NCBI GenBank assembly: GCA_016235595.1
Contig: JACRJX010000007.1
Coordinates: 248,001 to 312,000 of the forward strand
Direction: 5' to 3'
From: Verrucomicrobiota bacterium
Lineage (GTDB): Bacteria; Verrucomicrobiota; Verrucomicrobiia; CAIQCK01
DNA length: 64,000 nucleotides
In this document: positions 1-8,500 of the stretch, one piece after another
Position numbering within the stretch: the stretch's first letter is position 1
Layout of the letters: every line of letters begins with the position of its first letter
Translations under genes and position numbers: made by a program
The notes under the pieces: model-generated
Database searches by the model: none
What the model was told of the DNA's origin: nothing
What the model saw: only the letters and a program-made list of their open reading frames with translations

Positions 1-307
1 GTCGCGGCCGGTTCGCCGTGGTATCCTCTTCTTTTCTTTCCAAGGCGATCTTCAGTCGGAGCAACGCCAGCTCGCACATGCTTTTGTCCGAAAACCCTTC
101 CTCGTCCTCGACGATCTTGATGAACCGCCGGCCAACGGAAATCCCCTGTTCGGTGACCGTGCTCTTGGAAATATCCTTCACCTCGAAAATGAACCAGGTG
201 TTTCTTAAAGGAGTCCGCTTCTCGACAAACCTGATGCTGTAATCATTACCTTCCCTTGTTACGTAATGAACGGCATTTACCGCATCCACTGCATCCATAG
301 TTTCCAT
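1..307 (-). CDS. Partial hypothetical protein, C-terminus off the left edge
   Basis: An open frame runs leftwards from an ATG at 307 (a second in-frame ATG lies at 298) to the window edge without a stop, giving about 102 codons. The visible N-terminus starts METMDAVDAVNAVHYV and is rich in charged residues, with an alternating hydrophobic pattern (WFIFEVKDIS, RRFIKIVEDEEG). An in-frame TAG lies about 30 bases upstream of the ATG, which bounds the start. There is no signal peptide or membrane segment. Base composition is visibly more AT-rich than most of the window, like the HEPN-type gene at 4632. I do not recognise a family. The opposite-strand frame at 18-242 is less protein-like. Confidence 0.5.
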   Translation of the reverse strand, partial: METMDAVDAVNAVHYVTREGNDYSIRFVEKRTPLRNTWFIFEVKDISKSTVTEQGISVGRRFIKIVEDEEGFSDKSMCELALLRLKIALERKEEDTTANRPR

Positions 308-600
308 AGCGCATAATGTCTCACACAAACCAGCTAATAGCGATAACCGATCGGTAATTCATTTCACTCATTTTGCTGTCACGAGCCGCGCAAGCTTGGG
401 CGGGGGGAGCGCACGATTTCCCAGAATGGTTGTTGCTATTTTTGCCAACGGCCCTATGGTTGCCTTGCTCGCAGAGGCGAGGATTTAACAGTGAGTTGGT
501 AGATTGTCAGGTAGCCCTCCATAGCTGGTGATGATCAGAAATCCGATCGTTCGGAAACAGTCACCGCTAAGCTCCCACAGCAGCAGAAAGTTACAGTAAT

Positions 601-891
601 ATGGCTACCAAGCTATTCGTAGGAAACCTGTCGTTTAACACCACCGAGACCGACGTCATGGATATGTTCAAGACCGTCGGCACCGTCTCGGCATGCGACC
701 TGATCACGGACAAGTTCACGCAGAAGTCACGCGGGTTCGCCTTCGTGACGATGAGCACCCAGGAGGAGGCCACGGCGGCCATCTCCCAGTTGAATGGCAA
801 GGAACTCGACAGCCGCGCCCTGACGGTCGGCGAAGCCCGTCCGCGCGAAGCGCGTCCCCAAGGCGGCGGCTACGGCGGCGGCAACCGCTAA
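601..891 (+). CDS. Single-RRM RNA-binding protein
   Basis: This is a 96-residue RNA recognition motif protein of the small bacterial glycine-tailed type, a group often cold-induced and thought to act as RNA chaperones. RNP2 (LFVGNL) lies at residues 5-10 and RNP1 (RGFAFVTM) at 44-51, so the aromatic RNA-stacking positions are present. The C-terminal tail (PQGGGYGGGNR) is the usual short Gly-rich tail. The ATG at 601 is the first start after a non-coding leader, and only a weak purine stretch (AGAAAG) precedes it. The gene is monocistronic, with a strong terminator 40 bases downstream. A decayed partial copy of its 3' end lies at 2507-2552. The family call is firm; regulation by cold is family knowledge only. 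Confidence 0.93.
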   Translation: MATKLFVGNLSFNTTETDVMDMFKTVGTVSACDLITDKFTQKSRGFAFVTMSTQEEATAAISQLNGKELDSRALTVGEARPREARPQGGGYGGGNR

Positions 892-928
892 GCCGGCAGT
901 TGCTCCACAGGAACTTTAGTTTCCAACA

Positions 929-963
929 AAAGAGCGTCTCGTGCAAACGAGGCGCTCTTTTTT
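929..963 (+). terminator. Rho-independent terminator of the RRM gene
   Basis: An 11-bp stem (931-941 with 948-958, one G-U pair) with a six-base loop TGCAAA is followed by six T residues at 958-963. It lies 40 bases after the RRM stop codon and fits a classical intrinsic terminator. Confidence 0.9.
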
Positions 964-1153
964 GTCTGTCGGACCTTTCGAGAGCCGCGCAGTGGATGGA
1001 TGATTGGTAGGGCGACCCGTCTCTGGCGAGCCGCCGCATTCGCGGGGAGGCGGGGGCGCGCAGATCGGCGGGACGCTTCGCCCCACCGGTCCAATCGCCA
1101 CGAAGATGTTGAACGGGACTGCGGAGATGGGTGGAATCCGAAGTGGCGCTGTT

Positions 1154-1237
1154 TGAATGTGGGAGGGGCCTCAGCGCCCCGATCCGCGCAGCCGGCAAAC
1201 CGAGACGGTTGGGGCACTAAGGCCTCTCCCACATTCA
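1154..1237. repeat. Imperfect inverted repeat, 27-bp arms
   Basis: Arms 1154-1180 and 1211-1237 are complementary apart from three positions and enclose a 30-base loop. The outer end reads TGAATGTGGGAG on the left arm. The structure could form a long hairpin in RNA from either strand. It lacks a T-tract, so it looks more like a dispersed palindromic element than a terminator. Confidence 0.8.
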
Positions 1238-1298
1238 GCATGCCCTTCGGCGGCAACGCGGCTGCCACTGGATTGTCCGCCACTTCGGATCACACCCT

Positions 1299-1381
1299 GC
1301 GGAGATAAGAACCTTCCCCCGGAGCTGTGAGCGGATGTCTTGGCAGTGTGCGCCGGCCTCGGCCCGTGGGGCGTCGAGGGC
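1299..1381 (+). repeat. 83-bp dispersed direct repeat, copy A
   Basis: This is the same sequence as 4422-4504 with four substitutions over 83 bases and no gaps. It begins GCGGAGATAAGAACC and ends GGGGCGTCGAGGGC. On the minus strand it reads as an open tract containing APRAEAGAHCQD, which produces spurious open frames. Copies A and B lie in the same orientation and flank the metalloprotease and the two-component pair. Confidence 0.9.
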
Positions 1382-1388
1382 TAACGTT

Positions 1389-2378
1389 TCAGGCATTTCC
1401 CCGACGGTGCCTGCGGGAAAAACATATTGCGAACGACCCTGCCAAGCAAAGCATCGCACTGCCCGGCTCCGGCACTAGATTATATCCGATGTCCTTCAGA
1501 ATACCCTGCTCGTAGCTGCTGAGGCTTCGCACTCCCGGACCGGTGCCCGATGCTGCGTTCATCATCAGTTCGGGATAGGCGGAACCGTTAAACGTCAGAT
1601 CATCTGTGTGGCTGCCGCTGCTGCCTTCCGACCAAGTGGTCGGAGTATAGATCGGCACACCGTCTGTGAAGGTGGGTGTCGCATACGTGCCGTTAAACCT
1701 CATGGCTCCGACACCACCCGTCAAAGTTCCCAATTGCGCAGGGTCGAACGCATAGGTGATTGGGTCAATCATACTGGACCCGCTGGAAGTGGTCAGATAT
1801 CTATCGAACGTATACCACAGGTCGGGGTCTCCAATCGGTTTGCCCAACGCGCCAGTCCCGTTGCTTTCAATGGTAGAAATGAATCCAAACGAGTGCAGCA
1901 ATTCATGCATGGCGGTGGACACGAAATCATTCTCGCCCGCGCTGACGTCGGACGGCGTATAGGAGTAGCTCCAGGACTTGCCGAAGTTCCAGTCAATGCT
2001 GCCGTCTGTGTAACTCACAGATCCGCTATAACCGCTTTGTATCTTATACTGGACTATCGTCGGTTCGAATCCAGGGACCAAAGGCCCGTAAGCGTTGCTA
2101 CTCGCACTCGCCAGCGTATCGGCGTCCGGATTCGTTACGGAACTGACCGTATAACCAATCGTCGCGGTTGCATTGAAATACTGGCCCAGTTGGTTGGCCG
2201 CATACGTCAACGCGTCCCGCCGTGTCTGGCCATACGTGGTGTCATACCATCCCGTTCCTGCCGTGTCCGTGTAATTGAAATTGAATGTGATCGCTGCCTG
2301 GCTTGTGCAGGCCCCCAACATCGCCACCATTCCGAACAACGTCCATATACGTGTATACCGGTGAAGTTTGAAACGCAT
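1389..2378 (-). CDS. Secreted zinc metalloprotease-like protein with PEP-CTERM anchor
   Basis: A 329-residue exported protein. I start it at the ATG at 2378, because the frame can only be extended from a TTG three codons upstream. The N-terminus has a basic region and a hydrophobic segment ending GACTSQAA, which could be a lipobox or an AxA-type cleavage site. A gluzincin/matrixin-like HELLHSFGF motif lies near residues 158-166. The third zinc ligand expected after HExxHxxGxx is not His but Ser, so the metal site is incomplete or completed elsewhere. The C-terminus carries VPEPGSAMLCLAG followed by hydrophobic and Arg-rich residues, a PEP-CTERM sorting signal for exosortase. No exosortase gene is in the window. 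Repeat copy A abuts the 3' end. Confidence 0.85.
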   Translation of the reverse strand: MRFKLHRYTRIWTLFGMVAMLGACTSQAAITFNFNYTDTAGTGWYDTTYGQTRRDALTYAANQLGQYFNATATIGYTVSSVTNPDADTLASASSNAYGPLVPGFEPTIVQYKIQSGYSGSVSYTDGSIDWNFGKSWSYSYTPSDVSAGENDFVSTAMHELLHSFGFISTIESNGTGALGKPIGDPDLWYTFDRYLTTSSGSSMIDPITYAFDPAQLGTLTGGVGAMRFNGTYATPTFTDGVPIYTPTTWSEGSSGSHTDDLTFNGSAYPELMMNAASGTGPGVRSLSSYEQGILKDIGYNLVPEPGSAMLCLAGSFAICFSRRHRRGNA

Positions 2379-2506
2379 GCAGTTCAAAGTGACTCTAAAT
2401 AAGTGCTCCTTACAGCAGGCATGGTTCTATCCGGTTTGAGCACACATGGCAAAGAGCTATTCCAGACATTTCTGGGAAAGGGTTGCCAAGGGCGCAGCTT
2501 AACACC

Positions 2507-2552
2507 CGCGCCCTGACGGTCGGCGAAGCCCGGCCGCGCAAGGAGCGTCCCC
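2507..2552 (+). pseudogene. Decayed fragment of an RRM gene
   Basis: Bases 2507-2532 are identical to 814-839 in the intact RRM gene, and the similarity continues to about 2552 with small changes. It translates as RALTVGEARPRKERP against RALTVGEARPREARP in the intact gene. A shorter match, ATGGCAAAGAGCT around 2446-2458, resembles the codons for NGKEL just upstream in the intact gene, but about 40 unrelated bases separate the two blocks. There is no RNP1/RNP2 region and no usable start, so this is a remnant, not a gene. Confidence 0.75.
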
Positions 2553-2624
2553 CGTGGCGGCAGTGGCTGAGATCGACTTGCGGCGTCTCAACAAGTTTGG
2601 TATTGGAGGTGAATTGGTGACGAG

Positions 2625-3878
2625 ATGAAGCCGGATCACTCAATACCAGCGGAAGGGAGGGTGTCCACTGACGTTTCAACCACGACTGCGACCCACCGCC
2701 TCACGGACTTGCCGGACGAAGCCGCAGTGAATCGAACAGCCCCGAAAGAGAACGAAGGATCGTGGGCACTCTTGAGCGAGCGCGCAACGACGTCGGCATG
2801 GTTCGGTTACGGACTGGCGGTGCTGGGCACGGCGGCGGCGGCGTTCGTTCGCTGGGGGCTGGGCAAGCTTGTGGGCGAGGCGTTGCCGCCCTACATCACG
2901 TTTTATCCTGTCATCATCCTCAGCGCACTTCTCAGCGGCAGACTGGTCGGGCTGTTGGCCACGGTCTTGTCCGCAGCCACCGTCGCCGCGGTGTTCACCT
3001 GGCCGTTGGACTTGGCAGACATCACGGGATTGGCGCTGTTCACCGGCATTAACGTGGCGATGAGCTTTATTGGCGGCGCGTTGTGGACCGCACGGGGTCG
3101 GGCGCAGGCGGCGGCGCGCGAGCTGGCCCGGATGAATGACGAATTGGAGGGCAAGGTACAGGAGCGCACCGCCGAGCTGCACAAGACCATCGGCGAGTTG
3201 GAGCACTTTTCTTATAGTCTCACCCACGACATGCGCGCGCCGCTGCGCGCGATGCGCAGTTTTGCCACCTTGTTGTTGACGGAGTGTGTGGGGAGTTTAA
3301 CGAGAGAGGGAAAAGACTACCTCGAAAACATGGCCAAGTCGGCCGACCGGATGGATCAACTGGTTGTGGATGCATTGGACCATAGCAAGGCGATGCGCGA
3401 GAAGTTGCCCCTCACAGCGGTGGATGCAGACGCGTTGTTGCGCGGCATGCTGGCATCGTATCCGGCGTTTCAACCGTCGCTGGCCAGGATTCAAGTCCAA
3501 GGAACGATCCCGCCGGTGGTCGGTAATCGGGCAGGCTTGACGCAGTGCTTTTCCAATCTGCTGGACAACGCAGTGAAATTCGTCCCGCCGGGTCAAATGG
3601 CGCAGGTGCGTATCTGGGCCGAGCAGGGCGGCGGACGGGTGCGAGTGTGGTTTGAGGACAAAGGTATCGGCATACCCAAGGACGATCACGCCCGCATCTT
3701 CGAGATGTTCCAGCGACTGAACCTGGACTACCCGGGCACTGGCATCGGGCTTGCGCTGGTGCACAAGGTGGTCGAACGTATGAACGGTCACGTGGGCGTC
3801 GAGTCCGAACCGGGTCAGGGCAGCCGGTTTTGGTTGGATCTGGAAGCCGCTACCGCCGTGAGACAGGAGACTGCATGA
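2625..3878 (+). CDS. Membrane histidine kinase with DUF4118-like sensor
   Basis: A 417-residue sensor kinase. Hydrophobic segments at about residues 58-78, 92-127 and 135-155 resemble the KdpD-type DUF4118 four-helix membrane domain. A coiled linker (160-195) leads to HisKA, with phospho-acceptor His201 in FSYSLTHDMRAPLRAM. The HATPase domain has an N-box (NLLDNAVKF, Asn315), a G1 box (DKGIGIP, about 345-351) and a G2 box (GTGIGLAL, 371-378). The ATG at 2625 is fixed by an in-frame TGA shortly upstream. The stop overlaps the next gene's start as ATGA, so kinase and regulator are translationally coupled. This is the phytochrome-kinase-like HisKA class that usually pairs with CheY-like regulators. 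Confidence 0.92.
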   Translation: MKPDHSIPAEGRVSTDVSTTTATHRLTDLPDEAAVNRTAPKENEGSWALLSERATTSAWFGYGLAVLGTAAAAFVRWGLGKLVGEALPPYITFYPVIILSALLSGRLVGLLATVLSAATVAAVFTWPLDLADITGLALFTGINVAMSFIGGALWTARGRAQAAARELARMNDELEGKVQERTAELHKTIGELEHFSYSLTHDMRAPLRAMRSFATLLLTECVGSLTREGKDYLENMAKSADRMDQLVVDALDHSKAMREKLPLTAVDADALLRGMLASYPAFQPSLARIQVQGTIPPVVGNRAGLTQCFSNLLDNAVKFVPPGQMAQVRIWAEQGGGRVRVWFEDKGIGIPKDDHARIFEMFQRLNLDYPGTGIGLALVHKVVERMNGHVGVESEPGQGSRFWLDLEAATAVRQETA

Positions 3879-4318
3879 CACACAAGACAGTGCTTTACGT
3901 GGAAGACGAGGAAGCTGATGTGTTCTTCGTGAAACGTGCCTTTGCGCATTTGAACGTTTCCAATCCGCTGCGGGTCGTCCGCAACGGCAGGGATGCCGTG
4001 GACTACCTGGCTGGCACCGGCGGTTTTAGCGACCGGCAACGCTATCCGCTGCCATCGCTGGTGTTGTTGGACTTGAAACTTCCCGGGATACAGGGCGTGG
4101 ACGTGCTGGCGTGGATTCGCCAGCAACCTCAGTTTCAGTCGCTGCCGGTGGTCATCTTCAGCGCGTCTCATTTGGAAACCGACAGAGACAGAGCCCTGCA
4201 ACTGGGCGCCAACGACTACGTCATCAAGCCAATCGACATGACCAAAGTTCCGGAGTTTCTATCCTCGGTTCTTAACCGTTTTGTGAAACTCGATGCAGCC
4301 GAGAGCTTGGACTCATGA
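3875..4318 (+). CDS. Single-domain response regulator (Rcp1-like)
   Basis: A 147-residue stand-alone receiver domain coupled to the preceding histidine kinase through an ATGA overlap, which also decides the start. The acidic pocket is in VEDEEAD (residues 9-15), the phospho-acceptor is Asp66 in LLDLKLPG, and the switch Lys118 is in VIKPID. The insertion between alpha2 and beta3 (GFSDRQRYPLP) is typical of Rcp1-type regulators that act in phosphorelays without a DNA-binding domain. The kinase upstream is its obvious partner. No output domain is fused, and the output target is not identifiable in the window. Confidence 0.93.
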   Translation: MTHKTVLYVEDEEADVFFVKRAFAHLNVSNPLRVVRNGRDAVDYLAGTGGFSDRQRYPLPSLVLLDLKLPGIQGVDVLAWIRQQPQFQSLPVVIFSASHLETDRDRALQLGANDYVIKPIDMTKVPEFLSSVLNRFVKLDAAESLDS

Positions 4319-4631
4319 AGTTTTCTCTGTACGGGTCCGCCCGATGAACGCGGAGCGGCCGGCCTGATGCCCCGGCGGGCGAGGGAAGCGAAGGCGCGGG
4401 CAGAAAAATGCGGATGGCGCAGCGGAGATAAAAACCTTCCCCCGGAGCTGTGAGCGGGTGTCTTGGCAGTGTGCGCCGGCCTCGGCTCGTGGTGCGTCGA
4501 GGGCAGGGAAGATGGCCCGGAAAGCTCTTGCCAATTCCCTTCTCGACAACCTTTCGAGCGGGTATCAAACTCCAGCCTGCTGTAAAACAAAAGGGATTGA
4601 TAGATCACAATCATCTTTAAGGGAAATCACC
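4319..4631. other. Intergenic interval carrying repeat copy B
   Basis: About 313 bases between the response regulator and the HEPN-type gene. The first 100 bases read on the minus strand as a spurious Pro/Arg-rich tract (RHQAGRSAFIG and so on) that looks like the left half of a composite repeat. Repeat copy B follows at 4422-4504, then about 125 AT-richer bases with the ribosome binding site of the HEPN-type gene. Confidence 0.6.
4422..4504 (+). repeat. 83-bp dispersed direct repeat, copy B
   Basis: The same length and orientation as 1299-1381, differing at four positions. On the minus strand it encodes a tract with APRAEAGAHCQDTRSQ, and the flanking minus-strand sequence continues this pseudo-coding pattern to about 4319. 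Confidence 0.9.
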
Positions 4632-5363
4632 ATGCCAAGTAATGCGAGAAAGAACTACGACCAGAACTTGGATGACATACACCAGTTGATTGATTACTAC
4701 GAAGCTGTAGAAGAACTCTACCGGTTGGATAAAGACCCGCTACCCGACGGAGCTGATGTTGTCCTTCGGTCTGCCATCGTCCTGCTTGTTACATACTGGG
4801 AAGCCTATATCGAAGACATCGCATCAGAAGCTATCGAACACATAATTAAGCATGTTACGGATCCAACCAAATTGCCGAAAGAACTGAAGAAACTTGTTGC
4901 AAAGGAAATCAAGGAGGATGTTAACGAGTTGGCTGTTTGGGGTCTTGCTGGCGATGGATGGAGGTCATTGATTCAGCAACGTCTGTCGAGATTCAGCGAA
5001 ACTCGAAATCGTAATTTCAATACCCCTAAGAGTGCTCAAACGCGTGACTTCTTCCGAAAGGCTATTGGTATTGATGATATAACCAGTTCGTGGACCTTCG
5101 ATGAGGTCAAGGCTGAGGTCATTTGTGAACGTCTCGACAAAATCATCGAGATAAGAGGTCTTATTGCGCATCGTGGAAAACTGTCCCAACCTGTGGACAA
5201 AGAGCATGTAAAAACCTTCACCTATTGGATGAAGAAGCTGGTTGGAACGACGGGGGGACGGATCAACAGCGAAGTTAAGAAGATGACTGGCGTCCCACTT
5301 TGGAAAACAGAACCACTTCAGACGAAGCCATCACCGCCGACAAAGACCCAAAAAAACGTTTGA
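4632..5363 (+). CDS. HEPN-type protein (RiboL-PSP-HEPN-like)
   Basis: A 243-residue, mostly helical protein. It starts at the ATG at 4632, preceded by AGGGA at a good distance; the open frame extends further upstream only through repeat copy B. The segment IIEIRGLIAHRGKL (residues 171-184) contains R175-x4-H180, the RX4-6H signature of HEPN ribonucleases. The N-terminal helix pair containing the conserved-looking ITYWEAYIED-type tract (VLLVTYWEAYIEDIA) is what I associate with the RiboL-PSP-HEPN family. HEPN proteins of this class are usually linked to RNA cleavage in phage defence or toxin-antitoxin systems. No antitoxin or defence partner is adjacent. The gene is distinctly more AT-rich than its neighbours, suggesting transfer. 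Confidence 0.75.
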   Translation: MPSNARKNYDQNLDDIHQLIDYYEAVEELYRLDKDPLPDGADVVLRSAIVLLVTYWEAYIEDIASEAIEHIIKHVTDPTKLPKELKKLVAKEIKEDVNELAVWGLAGDGWRSLIQQRLSRFSETRNRNFNTPKSAQTRDFFRKAIGIDDITSSWTFDEVKAEVICERLDKIIEIRGLIAHRGKLSQPVDKEHVKTFTYWMKKLVGTTGGRINSEVKKMTGVPLWKTEPLQTKPSPPTKTQKNV

Positions 5364-5531
5364 GCGTTAATGCGTTGGGGCGATTCGCAAGAGGAGGCGC
5401 ATCTGTATTAACGAGGTCGTAGGCTGCTTCCCCCGCTCTTCTCGACAATCACCCAAACCGCTCCACCCGGTCCCGTGGTTGATTTTCTGGCGTTACATCG
5501 GCAGAATGGCTGCGCCTTGTGAGGCGTGAGC

Positions 5532-8500
5532 ATGTCTGAGCCGGCAACAAATAGCGGAAAGAGTGGGACAGGCGTCCCGCCTGTCCAACCATTGAGACAA
5601 GACAGGCAAGATGCCTGTCCTGCTTTGTCGGAGCGAGGGTTCTGGAGCTTGATCGTGACGCAGTTCCAGGGCGCGTTCAGCGACAACGCGCTCAAGAACC
5701 TCGTCATCCTGCTGCTGATCGTCGGCGCGCCCCGGTCGCAATCCGAGCGGTATCTCATCGGCGAGCTGGTTGCCGGTATTTTCTCGCTGCCGTTCATCCT
5801 CTTCTCAATGGTGGGCGGTTTCCTGGCGGACCGGTGGAGCAAACGGACGGTGACGGTGGGCGTGAAAGGCTTTGAGATCTTTGTGATGACCGTCGCGCTG
5901 GCCGGGTTGATGGCGGGCAGCCTGCCGGTGCAACTGGCAGCGGTGTTTTTGATGGGCACGCATAGCGCGCTGTTCGGCCCGTCGAAATACGGTCTGCTGC
6001 CGGAACTGCTGCCGGAGAGGCGTCTCTCGTGGGGCAACGGCGTGATCGAACTCGGCACGTTCCTTGCCATCATCCTCGGCACCGTTGCCGGCGCGTGGAT
6101 GGCGTCGGCGCTTCGCGGCCGGCTCGGATGGGCGGGCGCGATCCTGATCGCGCTGGCCATCGCCGGTCTGCTGACTAGCCTTGGCATCACCCGCGTGCCT
6201 GCCGCCGATCCCGCGAGGAAACTGCGCGTGAATTTCCTTGCCGAACTGTGGGAACAGATCGCGCGGATCCGGCGCGACCACGTGCTGTGTCTGGCGGTCG
6301 TCGGCAACACCTACTTCTGGTTCCTCGGCGCGCTGCTGCAACTGAATCTCTTCTTTTACGGCTCGGACGTGTTGCAATGCAGCGAGCTACAGATCGGCCT
6401 GCTCAATGTGTCGCTCGCCATCGGAATCGGCGTCGGCAGTTTCGCCGCCGGACATTTGTCAGGCAACAAAATCGAATACGGCTTGGTGCCGCTCGGCTCG
6501 CTCGGCATGACGTTCATGGCAGCGATGCTCTCCCGGCGGGGTTTGGACCTCCACGCCGTCGCCGGCATTCTGGCGCTGCTTGGTTTCTTTGCCGGTTTCT
6601 TTATCGTTCCGATCAGCGCCATCATCCAGCACCGTCCGGAGAAAGAGCACAAGGGCGGAGTGATTGCCGCGGCGAACCTGCTCTCCTTCGTCGGTGTGTT
6701 TCTGGCGTCGGGAGCGCATTTGGCGGTGACACTAGGCGGCGGACTGCCGCCGCCGGCAGTTTTTCTGGCGAGCGCGTTCGTCACAGTAGCGGGCACGGCC
6801 TATGTGCTGTGGCTGTTGCCGGACGCGATGCTGCGGCTGGCGCTCTGGTTGTTTACGAGAACGGTTTATTGGGTCCGTGTCGTCGGTCGCGACAATATCC
6901 CGGAGCGCGGCGGCGCGTTGTTCGTATGCAACCACCTCTCGTTCGTGGATGCGTTGTTGCTGAACGCGTCGACCGACCGGCCCATCCGGTTCATCATGTT
7001 CAAGGGCATCTACGATCACCCGCTGATCAAGCCCGTCGCGCGCATCATGCGGGCGATCCCGATCAGCTCGCAGCTTCGGCCTCGCGAGATGATCAAGTCG
7101 TTGCGCGAGGCGAGTGAGGCGATCAAGGCCGGCGAGGTCGTCTGCATTTTTGCCGAGGGGCAGATCACGCGCATCGGCCAACTACTGCCGTTCCGGCGCG
7201 GATTCGAGCGGGTCATGCACGGCGTGGACGCTCCGATCATTCCCGTGGCGCTCGATGGCGTCTGGGGGAGCATCTTCAGCTTCGAAAAAGGCCGCTTCGT
7301 CTGGAAACTGCCGCACCGCGTGCCGTATCCGGTGACGGTGAGTTTCGGCACGCCGCTGCCGGCGACGGCAACGCCGTTCGAGGTGCGGCAGGCCGTGCAG
7401 GAACTGCAAAGCGAAGCGTGGCCTCATCGCCGACGTTGGATGCAACCGCTTCAGCGGAAGTTTGTGCGCGGGGCGCGGCTGCATCCGTGGCGCTTCGCGA
7501 TGGCTGACGGCCGAACGCCGCGCGTGACTGCGGGCGCGGCGTTGATGCGGGCGGTTTTCCTCGCGCGGCGGCTGCGGAAAGTCTGGGACGGTCAGGAGAT
7601 GGTCGGCATCCTGTTGCCGCCGTCGGTGCCGGGCGCGCTGGTGAACTGGGCCGCGCTGCTCATGGGCAAGGTGCCGGTGAATCTCAACTACACCGTGTCC
7701 AACGAAACGCTCGCCTCGTGCGCGCGGCAGTGCGGGCTGAAGACGGTCATCACAAGCCGCGAGTTTCTGGAGCGCGTGAAACTCACTGTGCCGGTGGAGG
7801 CCGTGTTCATCGAGGAGGTTGCGGCCAACCCGAAGCCTGCCGAGAAACTCGCCGCGCTCGCGCTGGCGTGGACGTTGCCCACACCACTGTTGGAGCGCGC
7901 GGTCGGACGCCGGAAGAAAGTCACCCTCGACGATCTCGCCACGGTCATCTTCTCCAGCGGCAGCACTGGCGACCCGAAGGGCGTGATGTTGACGCACTAC
8001 AATGTCGGCTCGAACGTCCAGCAACTCGGCCAGTCGTTTGCGTTCGACGGCGCCGACCGCATCCTCGGCATCCTGCCGTTCTTCCACTCGTTTGGCTTCA
8101 CCGGCGCGCTGATCCTGCCGCCGGTGCTTGGCACGGGCGTGGTCTATCATCCCAGTCCACTCGACGCGCGGGCCATCGGCGCGCTCGCCGGCCAATACGG
8201 CGTCACGTTCCTGTTAGCGACGCCGACATTCCTCCAGATGTATATGCGCGGATGCACGCCGGAGGATTTCGGCAGCCTACGGTTCGTCATGACGGGCGCG
8301 GAAAAATTGCCGGAGCGGCTGGCCCAAGCGTTTGAGGACCAATTCGGCATCCGGCCCATGGAAGGCTACGGCTGCACCGAGTGTTCGCCGGCGGTGACGG
8401 TGAACACGCGTGATTTCCGCGCCGCCGGTTTCCGCCAGGTCGGCGCCAAGCGCGGCAAGATCGGCCATCCGTTGCCCGGCGTGAGCGTGCGCATCGTAGA

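Larger units (their letters stand above)
892..1388. other. Non-coding interval with terminator and two repeats
   Basis: About 500 bases without a convincing gene. It holds the RRM terminator (929-963), a GC-rich stretch with no recognisable feature (964-1153), a long inverted repeat (1154-1237), and one copy of an 83-bp dispersed repeat (1299-1381) that ends eight bases from the stop codon of the metalloprotease gene. Short open frames here on both strands consist of repeat sequence and have no ribosome binding sites. Confidence 0.7.

Noticed and set aside
2061..2078. tRNA T-loop-like GGTTCGAATCC
   Set aside because: Lies inside the metalloprotease coding sequence with no acceptor stem or anticodon arm around it.
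4458..4631. Upstream extension of the HEPN-type ORF
   Set aside because: It runs through repeat copy B; the ATG at 4632 has the Shine-Dalgarno sequence.
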